64,000 bases of DNA, from positions 122,330,887 through 122,394,886 of the forward strand of contig OZ020588.1 of NCBI GenBank assembly GCA_963971535.1. The letters are read 5' to 3'. This DNA is from Notolepis coatsorum. Taxonomy: Eukaryota; Chordata; Actinopteri; Aulopiformes; Paralepididae. Under the pieces are notes generated by a model. It searched no databases. It was given only the letters and a program-made list of their open reading frames with translations, and was not told the origin of the DNA. Below, in pieces: positions 54,231-64,000 of this stretch (its first letter is position 1; the number at the start of each line of letters is the position of its first letter). The translations under genes and the position numbers were made by a program.

Positions 54231-54866
54231 TAGTGATGTGACGATTCATCGATTTGCATCGGTGCGCCGGCATACACGTTCACGATGCGAGTGCACCGGT
54301 GGAATAAGTGCGCATCGGCAACATGTCAGGCTGAACTCGCGATGCATCTTGTTGTAGCGTCTTTGCATCGGTCAAAAACCGATGCATTCATATAATTTCC
54401 TCTCATCCACTTGTCAGCAGTGCACTGTGACTGCACACACACACAGCAGATACTATTGCTTCGCTACTACATAAGGCGAGAGCCGCGTCACAGTTATCAA
54501 CAAACAGTGGAAGTCGAGGAGACATGAATAGAATTGATCAACATGCTAACGCTAGTAGCCTCTGGCTAACGCCAGTTAGCCGTTCAGCTAACGCTAAACT
54601 AGTGTCTAACTAACTAACTAACGTGACTCTGCAACACCAGTACCATTAGTGAGGAGAGGGGGGGGGGGGGGGGTATATTGAAGACGCTTGACAACAGGGG
54701 TTCAAAGATAACTTTGTTTCTTAATTATATCGCTTCATGCATCCATCCAGCCTGGCTCTGTGTTGTTGACATAATGCGGCTACGGTCGGAAAGTATAGAC
54801 GCATCCTAGTGACCTAGTCTAGTGTGTGTGACATCATCAACTGTCGACGGCAACTCAGACGGGGAG

Positions 54867-54944
<78 letters not shown>

Positions 54945-55310
54945 GTGTGTTTTTAGCTAAAGTGGATAGAAAAGACAAGTCTTCTTAGGCACCCAATATT
55001 TTTTATATAAATTGTCTTACAGTAGATTATTTTATTTTTAATAATAATATAAGCTGCATATAAGGAATACAACCAAATCCTCTGTCATACCATAAAATTG
55101 TATCATTATTTTACATCATGTTGAATCGCATCGTATCGCCCCGAATCGCATTATGTTGAATCAAATCGTATCGTATCGTATCTCAACAGGGGGTGAATCC
55201 TATCGAATCGCATCGCCCGGTGCTTCAAATGTATCGTTAATGTATCGTATCGTTGGCACCGTATCGAGATGCGCATCGCATCAGCCTCAGTGAGGAGATG
55301 CACATCCCTA
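54231..55310. mobile_element. hAT-like element, 1,080 bp
   Basis: Ends TAGTGATGTGAC and, inward from the right, TAGGGATGTGCA, flanked by CTCTGTAC (54223-54230, 55311-55318). Many ATCG/CGATA subterminal motifs (54245-54400, 55120-55280) are typical of hAT. The interior has a G run and a CT microsatellite (54870-54945). No transposase. Confidence 0.88.
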
Positions 55311-55454
55311 CTCTGTACTGGCCATGCAACTTCAGTAGTGCTTGCCTGACCGCAGCAGTTCAAAGAGGCAGTTGTTTGGGTGACTAGAGTCTTTGGTTAT
55401 TCTCTTAAGGGCTCTACATGCTCGATCGATAACAACACAACATGGGCTCTGTGA

Positions 55455-55570
55455 CATCTGCAACCGTCGCAGAGTGGGTTGAAGAGGGTGTTGCATACCT
55501 ATCACAAAAATCTGCAACCGTCGCAGAGTGGGTTGAAGAGGGTGTTGCGTACCTATATCACAAAAATCTA
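55455..55570. repeat. Direct repeat in the Harbinger-like element
   Basis: ATCTGCAACCGTCGCAGAGT with GGGTTGAAGAGGGTGTTGC(A/G)T repeats with a step of about 53 bp, two copies. Confidence 0.8.
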
Positions 55571-55681
55571 ACGCGACAGCAACACAACCGTTGATGCTGC
55601 ACAGCATTGATTAGTTGGTTAGTGAATGGAGGCGGGCTGTCATATAATATTGGTTCCTCGAGATCCAAAAATAGCTAGCTA

Positions 55682-56059
55682 ATGTTATCGATAGTTACAT
55701 TGAATTTGATTGTTACATTTAATTTTTACCATGAACCAATTACAAGAAATAGATCAGAAGAAGTGAGAAAATACAAACACTTGTATGACTGCTCATGTAG
55801 CGATTACAAAGAGTGTCAAATGACCATGAACTCATGGAAAGAGATCGGCGAAAGTATTGGAATGGACTGGGTTGATTTTACCAAGGAATGGAAGACAATC
55901 CGTGACAAGTTTGTCCGAATAAAGAGGACATTGAACAAGAAAAGTGGAGCTGCAGGTGGAAGTCAGAACAAGCCGAACTTCTACATCATGCTGTCCTGGC
56001 TAGAAGTGTTTATTAAACACCGGGAGGCTACTGTGATGAAATACACGATACGATACTAG
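55682..56059 (+). CDS. MADF-domain (Myb/SANT-like) protein of Harbinger type, 125 aa
   Basis: The pattern EEVRKYKHLYDCSCSDYKEC, W-K-E-I-G-E-S-I-G, then FTKEWKTIRDKFVRIKR fits a MADF domain (about residues 27-110): L-Y, then three-helix spacing with conserved Trp and a basic third helix. The end has FYIMLSWLEVFIKHRE. In PIF/Harbinger transposons a protein of this type binds DNA and imports the transposase into the nucleus. The first ~20 residues may be non-native, and a stop ends the frame soon after the domain, so the protein may be truncated. No transposase accompanies it. Confidence 0.7.
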   Translation: MLSIVTLNLIVTFNFYHEPITRNRSEEVRKYKHLYDCSCSDYKECQMTMNSWKEIGESIGMDWVDFTKEWKTIRDKFVRIKRTLNKKSGAAGGSQNKPNFYIMLSWLEVFIKHREATVMKYTIRY

Positions 56060-56779
56060 CTAGAGATTAGCATCACATAGCGGGCCTTTTTCTGAAAACC
56101 GAAATAAGCTAGCTAAGTAGCCAAGCACATAGACTGTTCCATAGCATACGCCTTCAGTTGATCATGACAAATCCTCTCTTACCTTGACGAGATGATTAAA
56201 AAGCCTCCATAATTTAGTAAACAGTATTCCCATGGCTGGTGTTGAGATTTTACGATGCCAGCTTGTGAAAATTCATTGTAGCCAGCAGTGTTAATTTAGG
56301 CAGCTATTTTAATTTTAGTTTTAGTCTTAGTCATGTGTCAAATGCTCCTTTTTCCTTTTCATCATATTTAGTCACCTTCATTTATTTTTTGTTTAGTCAG
56401 TTTTAGTCAACTACAGGTCTGAGCATTTTAGTCTTAGTCAGTTTTTGTCTCGATTTTGTCTTTTTTGTTTTAGTCTAGATTTAGTCGCAGAAAACAGATG
56501 ACATTTTTGTCTAGTTTTCGTAAAAAAAACAATAGTCATTTTATATTGTAAATAATGCAATTCTATTTATTCTTAATAGTCTAGCCAAAACCCTATCAGC
56601 TGATTCACAATAAGTGCCGTATAAGGCTAGAAGTAGATGCCCAATAGTAACCAAACATTCCTTGAAATGGTCAATAGATTCAGAAATAGTCAGACATGGA
56701 CATATTCTGATTTAAATTGCTTATTATTATTTTTTAACCAACAAAGCAACAATAGGATAGTGTAAATACACAGTACACA

Positions 56780-58170
56780 CCGATTGCAATTCTCACTGGG
56801 ACCTACTGTACAAATTTCACACACGTACAGTCCCCCCACCCCACCCACCTAACCCCCCCCCCCCTCCACCCCACCTACCAACCTCCTACCTACTGTACCA
56901 ACCTCCTCCAATGTACAGTTTCTTCGTCAAATGTATATACTCTCTTTTTTTAGACTCTTTTTGTATCACAAACAGTACTGTATTTGTAAATCTGGTATGT
57001 CATAAATGTATAGATGTAGCAGTACTGTCTATCTGTATGTCATATACAGTATGTTATGATGAATTGAAAATGGGGGACCCTGATGTAAACAAGACGAAAT
57101 CTTTTTCAGGTCTGCAACCCCTTAACACATTCCCGGCCATTTGGATACGTCTAAAATCACTCTAGATGGCCAGCATTTTTAAACAGACTTGCATAGTCCG
57201 TGGGGCTGTTTGTAGAGCTATATCTATACTTTATAGTATTGCTATCTGTCCATTCTCATTGTCAATTGAGACCATAAACCGTCCCTTCAAAATGGCTTAA
57301 AGAAATAATTTTTTCATCAATACGTTCTCATTTTATAGCATCTTGAATATAAGCGTTATATGGGATTTGGACTAGTATATTTCCTGGAAGGCGAGATACA
57401 GGCCGCTAAGCTACTAACGTTAAATCCAATGGCATTTCGGATATACAGAAGCTAGAGTTAAAAATCAAACTGCATATGATCAATATGATGGTCCACCATG
57501 AATGCATGAAAGGGGGGGGGGGGACCTCGTTTCTGATTATTGATTACCAATAACCGTGTTAGCCTCAGTAGCCACATTCGCTGATCGGGTGGATGGCTAT
57601 GATAACAAGCCCTGATCAACATGTAATTTATGTGAAAAAGATCTTACCGTGGGCCGGTTGGATCCCCGAAAGGATTTCCCAGTTATCGATCGCCATCTGG
57701 TAGATCGCTATGTCCATTGGCTGATGATATATTCCTTTACTGCACACTGAAATCCGCGTCCCAAAACATATTACAAGCTACACGCTATAGGCATCGCTTC
57801 TTGTAAGCAGAAAACTACATTGGAGGTCCAGAAAAAACAAGACAACTTCTGCCACAGGGAACACTACATTATCGAGATACCGCCCCTAAGAGGATCTGGC
57901 CGGTAATGCACTTTTTCGAATTCAAAGAGTAGGGTACTTCTGCAGTGCTGCTCGGTGACATCGAGTAGGTTATTAAAATGGAATAAAAGCCAAAACAACC
58001 TTGCCACGGACATGTCCGTGGTTGGTCCTCAACCGTTGGATCCGAAACACGGAGATATCCGTGGTTGGCCGGGAAACGGTTAACAATTGTGTCTATTGAG
58101 CTGTACTGTATTGTACCCATTCTGCAATCTGTTAATACAATTTTCAATCAATCAATCAATCAATCAATCG
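56780..58170 (+). mobile_element. LINE-X 3' part, split by a TTAA element
   Basis: C-rich stretches at 56825-56880, AATGGGGGACCCTGATGTAA (57069), then after the insertion TTGAGCTGTACTGTATTGTA and TGCAATCTGTTAATACAA and ATCA repeats to 58170. It is inserted in the hAT element. Confidence 0.8.
57126..58079 (+). mobile_element. Complete TTAA-flanked piggyBac-like element (family F)
   Basis: TTAA at 57122-57125 and 58080-58083. TIRs CACATTCCCGGCCA and, inward from the right, CCGTTTCCCGGCCA. It is 954 bp with no long ORF. The same family begins at 63895. Confidence 0.85.
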
Positions 58171-59559
58171 TCACACACGGCCTCCATCAGAGCATTCGGC
58201 TAACAACATTAGCTTAGCGAACCTGCCACTGTACTTCTATGTGCATAACGTGTGCTAACAAAATATCACAGCCCCTAAGACTGGGAGCGTTCTAACTCTA
58301 CTGAGCATGTACCCAACATTATATGAAAAATAAAAAGTCATTACGATGTTTTAGTGCGCTTCAAGCACTAAAGGGATTCATTAACAACGTATACTAGTAG
58401 CTATCGATTAGCCGGAAATGGAAATGCTGAAATAATAACGTGAATTATTCTAAAAGTTATAATTATTTTGTCTCATCTTGTTTTAGTCAACATAAATTAA
58501 GAGAGAATTTGTCATGGTTTTTGTAAAGTACATTTTTGTGTCCTCAGATGTAGTCAACGATCATGCATAAATAATTTAGTCACGTTAGTGTCACATGATC
58601 TACATTAACGTGACGTTAGCTTCGTTGACGACCATATATAGTCATAATTTTCGTTGACAAAATTAACACTGGTAGCCAGCCAGCTAGCGTTGATGCTAAT
58701 CAATGCTATCAAAATTAGCTAAATAGCTAATCAACAAAATACAATGGTGGTATCCTGAGGTAACGTTAAATACAGACAACTTTTGATTACCAACGATACC
58801 TAGCAAGCTAACTAATAGCTTTGTTTGTCTGGACTATCATTCATACCTGCTAACATACCCAACTTAATGCCATTATACGCCTATTATGGGTTGTTATCAA
58901 TGGGTTGGTTGAGAAGGCAAATCCGTTATGTTTCATCTCTAGCCAACCTAGCTACATACGGGGTACAATGTTGCTTAGGGTGCGCTTAGCCATTGCAGAA
59001 GTATAAATGCAGAGTGCTTGCAACATTGTTGTGTTGTCCATGTCGTGTTGCTGTTGTGTTGTTGTCGATCGAGCATGTAGAGCCCTTTAGCCTTGGCCCT
59101 GCAACGCTTGTTATAAATGTTATTCCCAAACTAGGAGGTGATGTTACCAGTCAGGATGCTCTCTATTGTGCATGAGTAGAAGTTCTTAAGGATCTTCTGA
59201 CTCACTTTGAACTTCCTTAAGCGCCTAAGGAAGTAGAGGCGCTGTCGTGCCTTCTTCACTACACTGTCAATGTGTGTGGTCCATGTCAAGTCCTCGGATA
59301 TGTGGACTCCGAGGTACTTAAAACTGTTCACATTCTTGAACGGTGCCCAGTCGAGGCTGAGGGGGCTGTAGTCCCTGGCCCCCGACCTCCTAAAGTCCAC
59401 AATCATCTCTTTCATTTTACTGACATTCAGGGAGAGGCTGTTCTCCCGGCACCACAGCGCCAGGTTCTCTACCTCTCCCAGGTAGGCCCTCTCGTCGTTT
59501 GCAGAGATCAGGCCCACCACAACTGTGTCGTCAGCAAACTTGATAATTGTTAACATAAT

Positions 59560-59978
<419 letters not shown>

Positions 59979-60037
59979 CAAAAACACACACATACACAAG
60001 CACACTTATTATATTTATAATTATTTCATATTGTGGA

Positions 60038-60602
60038 TAGGGCTGTCAGTTTATCGTGTTAATTAATTAGATGAATTAATTACACAGCAAATTATCACGT
60101 TATGAAATTAGCTAAAAATGTATTAAACATTAACATTACATTTTTTTTTATCTCATTCATTCCATAAGAACGTATAATACACATTTACAGATTTCTTTTT
60201 AATATGGCCCATTTGCATGTTCTTGGTATCTGATTCTAGGGACATCTATGCATCTCATGGAATGTATTCCCAGTGTCAGAAATACTGTGTCTGTTACTAG
60301 GCTTGATTAAACTGTAATGAACCAAATGAGAATATCAATACATTTTTTTTTTATATCTTTGACTGTGAATAACTGTAAAATTGACCAGACCTGAAAAATC
60401 GAAGCAAATTAATGAATGGAAGATGATTAAACAGAAGGTTTTGTATACAGTACTGAATTCTGCCATCCGGACACATGCAATTTGAAATATGATTATAGAA
60501 TATAGAATATCAGGCATAAAATGGTTATGCGATTAATTAGATTAATTAATTACAAATCCTGTAATTAATTAGATACATTTTTTTAATCACCTGCCAGCAC
60601 TA
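60038..60602. mobile_element. hAT-like MITE, 565 bp
   Basis: Ends TAGGGCTGTCAG and, inward from the right, TAGTGCTGGCAG, flanked by ATTGTGGA (60030-60037, 60603-60610). Subterminal TTAATTAATTAGAT repeats at both ends. No ORF. Confidence 0.9.
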
Positions 60603-60810
60603 ATTGTGGAACTAGGGTATGGGCTAAAAGGTACTACGTGTAAATGTCTACACTGGTGGATAACACAAGTAGGCCTACTTGTTTTTGTCACAGTGTGCTG
60701 GGCCACCCTTATGACCCATATGGACAAATCCAATTGTATCAATACACAAGAAGGCTTGTTCTTTGTTTGCTGGAAATTGTTTGACTTGAGTCCTATGTTA
60801 TATGTGTGTA

Positions 60811-60812
<2 letters not shown>

Positions 60813-60905
<93 letters not shown>
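60813..60905. repeat. (AG)n microsatellite
   Basis: AG run of about 90 bp. Confidence 0.96.
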
Positions 60906-60908
<3 letters not shown>

Positions 60909-60959
60909 AAGAAGAGAGTATGGATGGGAGAGATGGAGAGAAAGACTGAAAGAAAATGA

Positions 60960-61855
60960 AAAATGAAAGAGAATAGAACACGAGAGTTAATGGGGTGAAT
61001 CAAAGATCATAAGTGGCTGTGTGTCTTATTATATTTCTGTCTCTCATTATCTATATATCTATTCCTCTCTTTCTCTTACAGTAATGTCACTATTGTTTGT
61101 CTTTCTCTAGGTCTCTCTTTCTGTCTTCATGTATCTCTCTCTGTCTTAATCTGTCAAATTGTCTGCCTCACCTCTTGTCTGTCCCTATCTTTCTATCTCC
61201 ATTTCTCTTTCTCTCTCTTTTAACTGTTTGTCACTCTGTGTCCCTCTGTCACTCAATTGTACGTGAGATGGGTTCGTTGGTGGAAATTAATCATAATTGG
61301 CACATGTGTGTGTTGGTATGATGCTGAATATGTATGAGCTATCATTTAGTCGCCTGAACACGGGTTTTCCTCTGAGAAGACGGGTGCTCCTCTTCATATT
61401 CCATACCCCCCCCCGCCCTCCCTCCATTATCTCTCCGTTTCATATGAGCTGTGGTTACTAATTAACTTTGAAATGCCTGATGGGTATTTGGAAGATCAAA
61501 AGGAAATCTGTATCGGAGAGACATTGCCACAGTCGGAGTTGCGCGTGCCGTTGCTGCATACATGGCTCGCATAGGTTTGTGTCAAAACAAAGCGATGCTG
61601 AACTGATAAGCCGTAGGCATTCGCTTCAGTTACTCCAAATCTTTAATTATTTCATCTTCTTTTCCCCCTTGGCCGTGGGCTTACATCCATTTCATATCCC
61701 TTAGCGGAAATAAACGGACATGGTCATATCAATAAGGATAGGGAATACAAATAGGTTACAGTTGTCATTACCAGGAAGGAACCACAAAGCAAAGGATTCA
61801 ATGATAGTAAAAAAAAAAGAAAACATCATTCAAATAGATGATTGTGGCCTTTTGT
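60960..61855. other. Intronic or intergenic sequence, no gene seen
   Basis: Pyrimidine-rich at 61040-61250. The block 61440-61700 is unique-looking and less AT-biased, but no exon structure is evident. Confidence 0.45.
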
Positions 61856-61859
61856 TGTT

Positions 61860-62110
61860 TGGATGCACTGTGGACTGTTCAAATGCTCTTTAGATGCACT
61901 GTGGCGTGTTTAAATGCTCTTTAGATGCACTGTGGACTGTTTAAATGCTCTTTAGATGCACTGTGGAGTGTTCAAATGCTCTTTAGATGCAGTGTGGAGT
62001 GTTCAAATGCTCTTTGGATGCACTGTGGAGTGTTTAAATGCTCTTTGGATGCACTGTGGAGTAGGTTTAAATGCTCTTTGGATGCACTGTGGAGTGTTTA
62101 AATGCTCTTT
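61860..62110 (+). repeat. ~33-bp minisatellite, eight copies
   Basis: Unit GATGCACTGTGGAGTGTTTA followed by AATGCTCTTT(A/G). I count eight GATGCA(C/G)TGTGG cores. Confidence 0.92.
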
Positions 62111-62114
62111 GTAC

Positions 62115-62780
62115 AGCAGAAAAATGGCCCCATTACTCTGAACACCAGATCCAATAAAATTTTGGAGAAAATGCATGGTAAACAGGAAGACATTTGTTAA
62201 TTGTGAACACACCGATTTACAAACTTGTTTGCCTTAAATTAACTACTGGATTGAGAATTCAGGGCGCTCAAGGACACACCCGGCCACCGACAGCAAATGT
62301 TTAGTTTGGTAGAACTAAACATCATGATAACACATAGCTCAAGCCTCAATTTCAAACTAAAGTGCTGTTGGTGACTGACAGTGGATGTATCCCCCGAACT
62401 GCACAAATTCTCAATTCACCTATTTGACCATGCTCCTAATCTGAGCCATTGAGGAGTAGTTCATGTTTTCAGTTTCATGAGAATAACGCCACCATGAGGC
62501 AAGATGACTCAGAACGTCACAGGCCTCCTTGCTTTTGTAAGGCAAACACTGTCAGTTGGCCTATAAATTATCTAAATGGCACATTTGAAGATTTGTTTGG
62601 TTAGAAGCAGGTGAACAGGCTAGGGAGAGTAGGGAACAAGTGTTTTTTCAATCATTTAAGATGGTGGAAATTCCAATATGGCGGACTTCATAGTTTGTTA
62701 TGGTAAAGTTCTTGTGCATGAGACACATCTTTGGATACCAATTTCACCTGTATGACTAAGGGATCAGGATGTAACTAATT
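62115..62780. other. Spacer, no gene seen
   Basis: No supported exon or element end. Confidence 0.45.
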
Positions 62781-62889
62781 TGAAAATGTTATGTTGATAG
62801 TCATGGTGTCCCCAAGATCAATAGGCTTCTTCCTCTAGGGGTCATGAATGAGCAAATTAGAAAATATTTGAACGAAAGGTATTCAAGAT

Positions 62890-63181
62890 CAGGGACGTGC
62901 ACAGGACTTTAGAGGGGCAGGTGCTCAAAGGCTGAAAAGGGCACTATACCTGTGTGTCTTTTAACCGAGTGCACGTAGCGCGCAAACCCAATTTTTAAGG
63001 GCCCTTTTCTGGCTGGGGGCCCCCTTTTATGCGTTTTGGGGGGTTAGGGTTAATATAAATGCCTTTTTTATTCCAATCCTGATTTGTATTTGAGATTCCC
63101 AAATCCCATCGGACTTGACTTCTTCGTGTCCCTCAATGAGTGTAATACCAGCATTCAACTGTATGCGCCACAGCGGTTTCT

Positions 63182-63280
<99 letters not shown>

Positions 63281-63519
63281 GCCACCCACGCTATGCATAA
63301 AATATATAGGTCCGTGGAGAGGCACGCTGAGGAGGCCGTGCAAACTGCAATGGAATATGGGGCATCTCTCTCTCTTTACCTAATATTTTGATTCTATCCT
63401 GAAATTTTTCAGTTGGAAGGGCAGTCTATATGCGTGACGGTAAAAACAAAAACATCTCCCCTTGGCTCAAAAAGGCAGGTGCTCAAGCACCCCTTGGGCT
63501 CTATGTGTGCATGTGCCTG
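62890..63519. mobile_element. hAT-like element, 630 bp
   Basis: Ends CAGGGACGTGCACA and, inward from the right, CAGGCACATGCACA, flanked by TTCAAGAT (62882-62889, 63520-63527). GCAGGTGCTCAA is repeated near both ends. The interior holds a TCA microsatellite (63181-63280). No transposase. Confidence 0.9.
63181..63280. repeat. (TCA)n microsatellite
   Basis: About 33 units; source of the poly-Ser, poly-His and poly-Asp frames. Confidence 0.96.
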
Positions 63520-63894
63520 TTCAAGATACACAAATTCTAAAATGTAAAGTTTTGACTTATAATAAATAAAGAATAAAGGTCATGGGGTCATCAACATCAA
63601 TAGGGTTCATCCTCTAGGAGTCGTAAATATGCACCACAAAAAGATCTGAATGAAAGCAGTTTGAGTTATTGCGAAAGTCTGCGGCAGCAGTCAGGTTAAA
63701 TCCATAATATCCCCAACACTGTCGTTCTGGGACATAATAACTGCAAAGGGGTGGGTAATTTGAATTTCCTGATACCTTCATTGGGCCTCATTCAACAATA
63801 CTCTCTTATTATTTTTCTTATATTATTGCTTACCTGTCTGAACAATAAGAAACGCCACTGCCACATTCATCAAGCCATTCTTAACACATTGGCG

Positions 63895-64000
63895 GCCACT
63901 GGGATGCGTCTAATATCACTCTAGACGACCAGCATATGTAAACAGACTTGCACAGTCCGTGGGGCTGTTTGTAGAGCTAAATCTATACTTTATAGTATTG
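63895..64000 (+). mobile_element. Start of a piggyBac-like TTAA element (family F), cut by window end
   Basis: TTAA at 63891-63894, then CACATTGGCGGCCACT and CTTGCACAGTCCGTGGGGCT, closely matching 57126-57240. Confidence 0.85.

Larger units (their letters stand above)
56286..58671. mobile_element. hAT-like element nested in the Harbinger-like element
   Basis: Both ends are CAGTGTTAATTT (identical 12-bp TIR), flanked by GTAGCCAG (56278-56285, 58672-58679). Subterminal TTTTAGT(C/T)-rich repeats are typical of a common teleost hAT MITE. It contains the LINE-X copy and the TTAA element listed below. Confidence 0.9.
55408..59086 (+). mobile_element. PIF/Harbinger-like element carrying a MADF gene
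   Basis: TIRs AGGGCTCTACATGCTCGATC at both ends (about 33 of 35 bp match, continuing into GA(T/C)AACAACACAAC), flanked by TTA (55405-55407, 59087-59089). A TWA 3-bp duplication is characteristic of PIF/Harbinger. Without the nested hAT (56286-58671) it is about 1.3 kb. It keeps the MADF/Myb-like accessory frame (55682-56059) but no DDE transposase. Confidence 0.85.
54083..59556 (-). pseudogene. L2-like LINE fragment hosting nested elements
   Basis: Minus-strand RT from 59556: FADDTVVVGLISANDE, YLGVHISEDLTWTTHID, LRRLRKFKVSQKIL, then YNKRCRAKA at about 59095. It resumes at 55404 with KRITKDSSHPNNCLFELLRS, and its 3' UTR runs to 54083. Between these parts lie the Harbinger-like element 55408-59086 and, further on, the hAT element 54231-55310. 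The copy is 5' truncated within the FADD box. Confidence 0.85.
62800..63665 (+). repeat. Direct-repeat pair split by a hAT element
   Basis: A block with ATCAATAGG(C/G)TTC(T/A)TCCTCTAGG occurs at about 62817 and again at about 63593, with similar sequence after it. It is probably a dispersed repeat present twice. Confidence 0.65.

Noticed and set aside
61440..61700. Possible further grm7 exon
   Set aside because: No match to the sequence I expect after the KCTG exon, and no flanking AG/GT pair that keeps frame.

Overview
This window looks like nuclear DNA of a teleost fish. It carries one recognisable host exon, of a group III metabotropic glutamate receptor most like grm7, at 9946-10083 on the + strand. 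Nearly everything else is intronic or intergenic DNA built from transposable elements and microsatellites. The repeat types (L2/CR1-like LINEs, DIRS-like YR elements, self-primed Ty3/Gypsy-like LTRs, tRNA-SINEs, abundant hAT and TTAA-flanked DNA elements, long CA/CT/TAA runs) are those of teleost genomes. I do not assert a species.

Layout. 1-9560: TTAA-flanked (piggyBac-like) elements, an LTR end and several LINE fragments nested in each other, including a nearly complete but broken L2-like LINE (5534-8470). 9563-10405: a hAT-like MITE, the grm7 exon and a TG microsatellite that starts about 35 bp after the 5' splice site. 11062-13039: a tRNA-SINE and a TTAA-element fragment. 13045-19552: a young 6.5-kb LTR element with ~2.05-kb LTRs, a 5-bp target duplication and no gag-pol; its interior is almost wholly tandem repeats. 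19558-31690: mostly unique intron with minisatellites, a fold-back element, a TTAA element inside a LINE 3' UTR, a TIR element carrying two tRNA-like sequences, and SINEs. 31696-32608: a solo LTR of a related family. 33012-34894: a hAT element. 35191-43567: a DIRS-like element, interrupted by a LINE and a hAT-like element. 46640-54078: a TTAA element split by a 6.57-kb DNA transposon. 54083-59556: a LINE hosting a deep nest of elements. 59560-64000: microsatellites, two hAT elements and the start of another TTAA element.

The most interesting object is 47167-53739. It has imperfect TIRs beginning GTGTCACCT and a short ATAT target duplication, and it interrupts an older element whose two halves can be matched to an uninterrupted copy at 3984-4902. 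On the - strand it carries an apparently intact seven-exon gene of 704 codons. All its introns are GT-AG, all phases agree, and there are no internal stops. The product contains an HCDNCSGQNKNN motif typical of an uncharacterised transposase-like family (I believe proteins annotated DUF7869). I could not assign it to a named transposon superfamily.

The second is the LTR pair 13045-15090 / 17506-19552 together with the solo LTR 31696-32608. A 10-nt sequence about 30 bp below a TATA-like box in the LTR is the exact reverse complement of the sequence just after the 5' LTR. This is the signature of Tf1/sushi-type self-priming, and it is kept in the divergent solo LTR. The third is the nest at 54083-59556, where target duplications at successive levels give a relative order of insertions.
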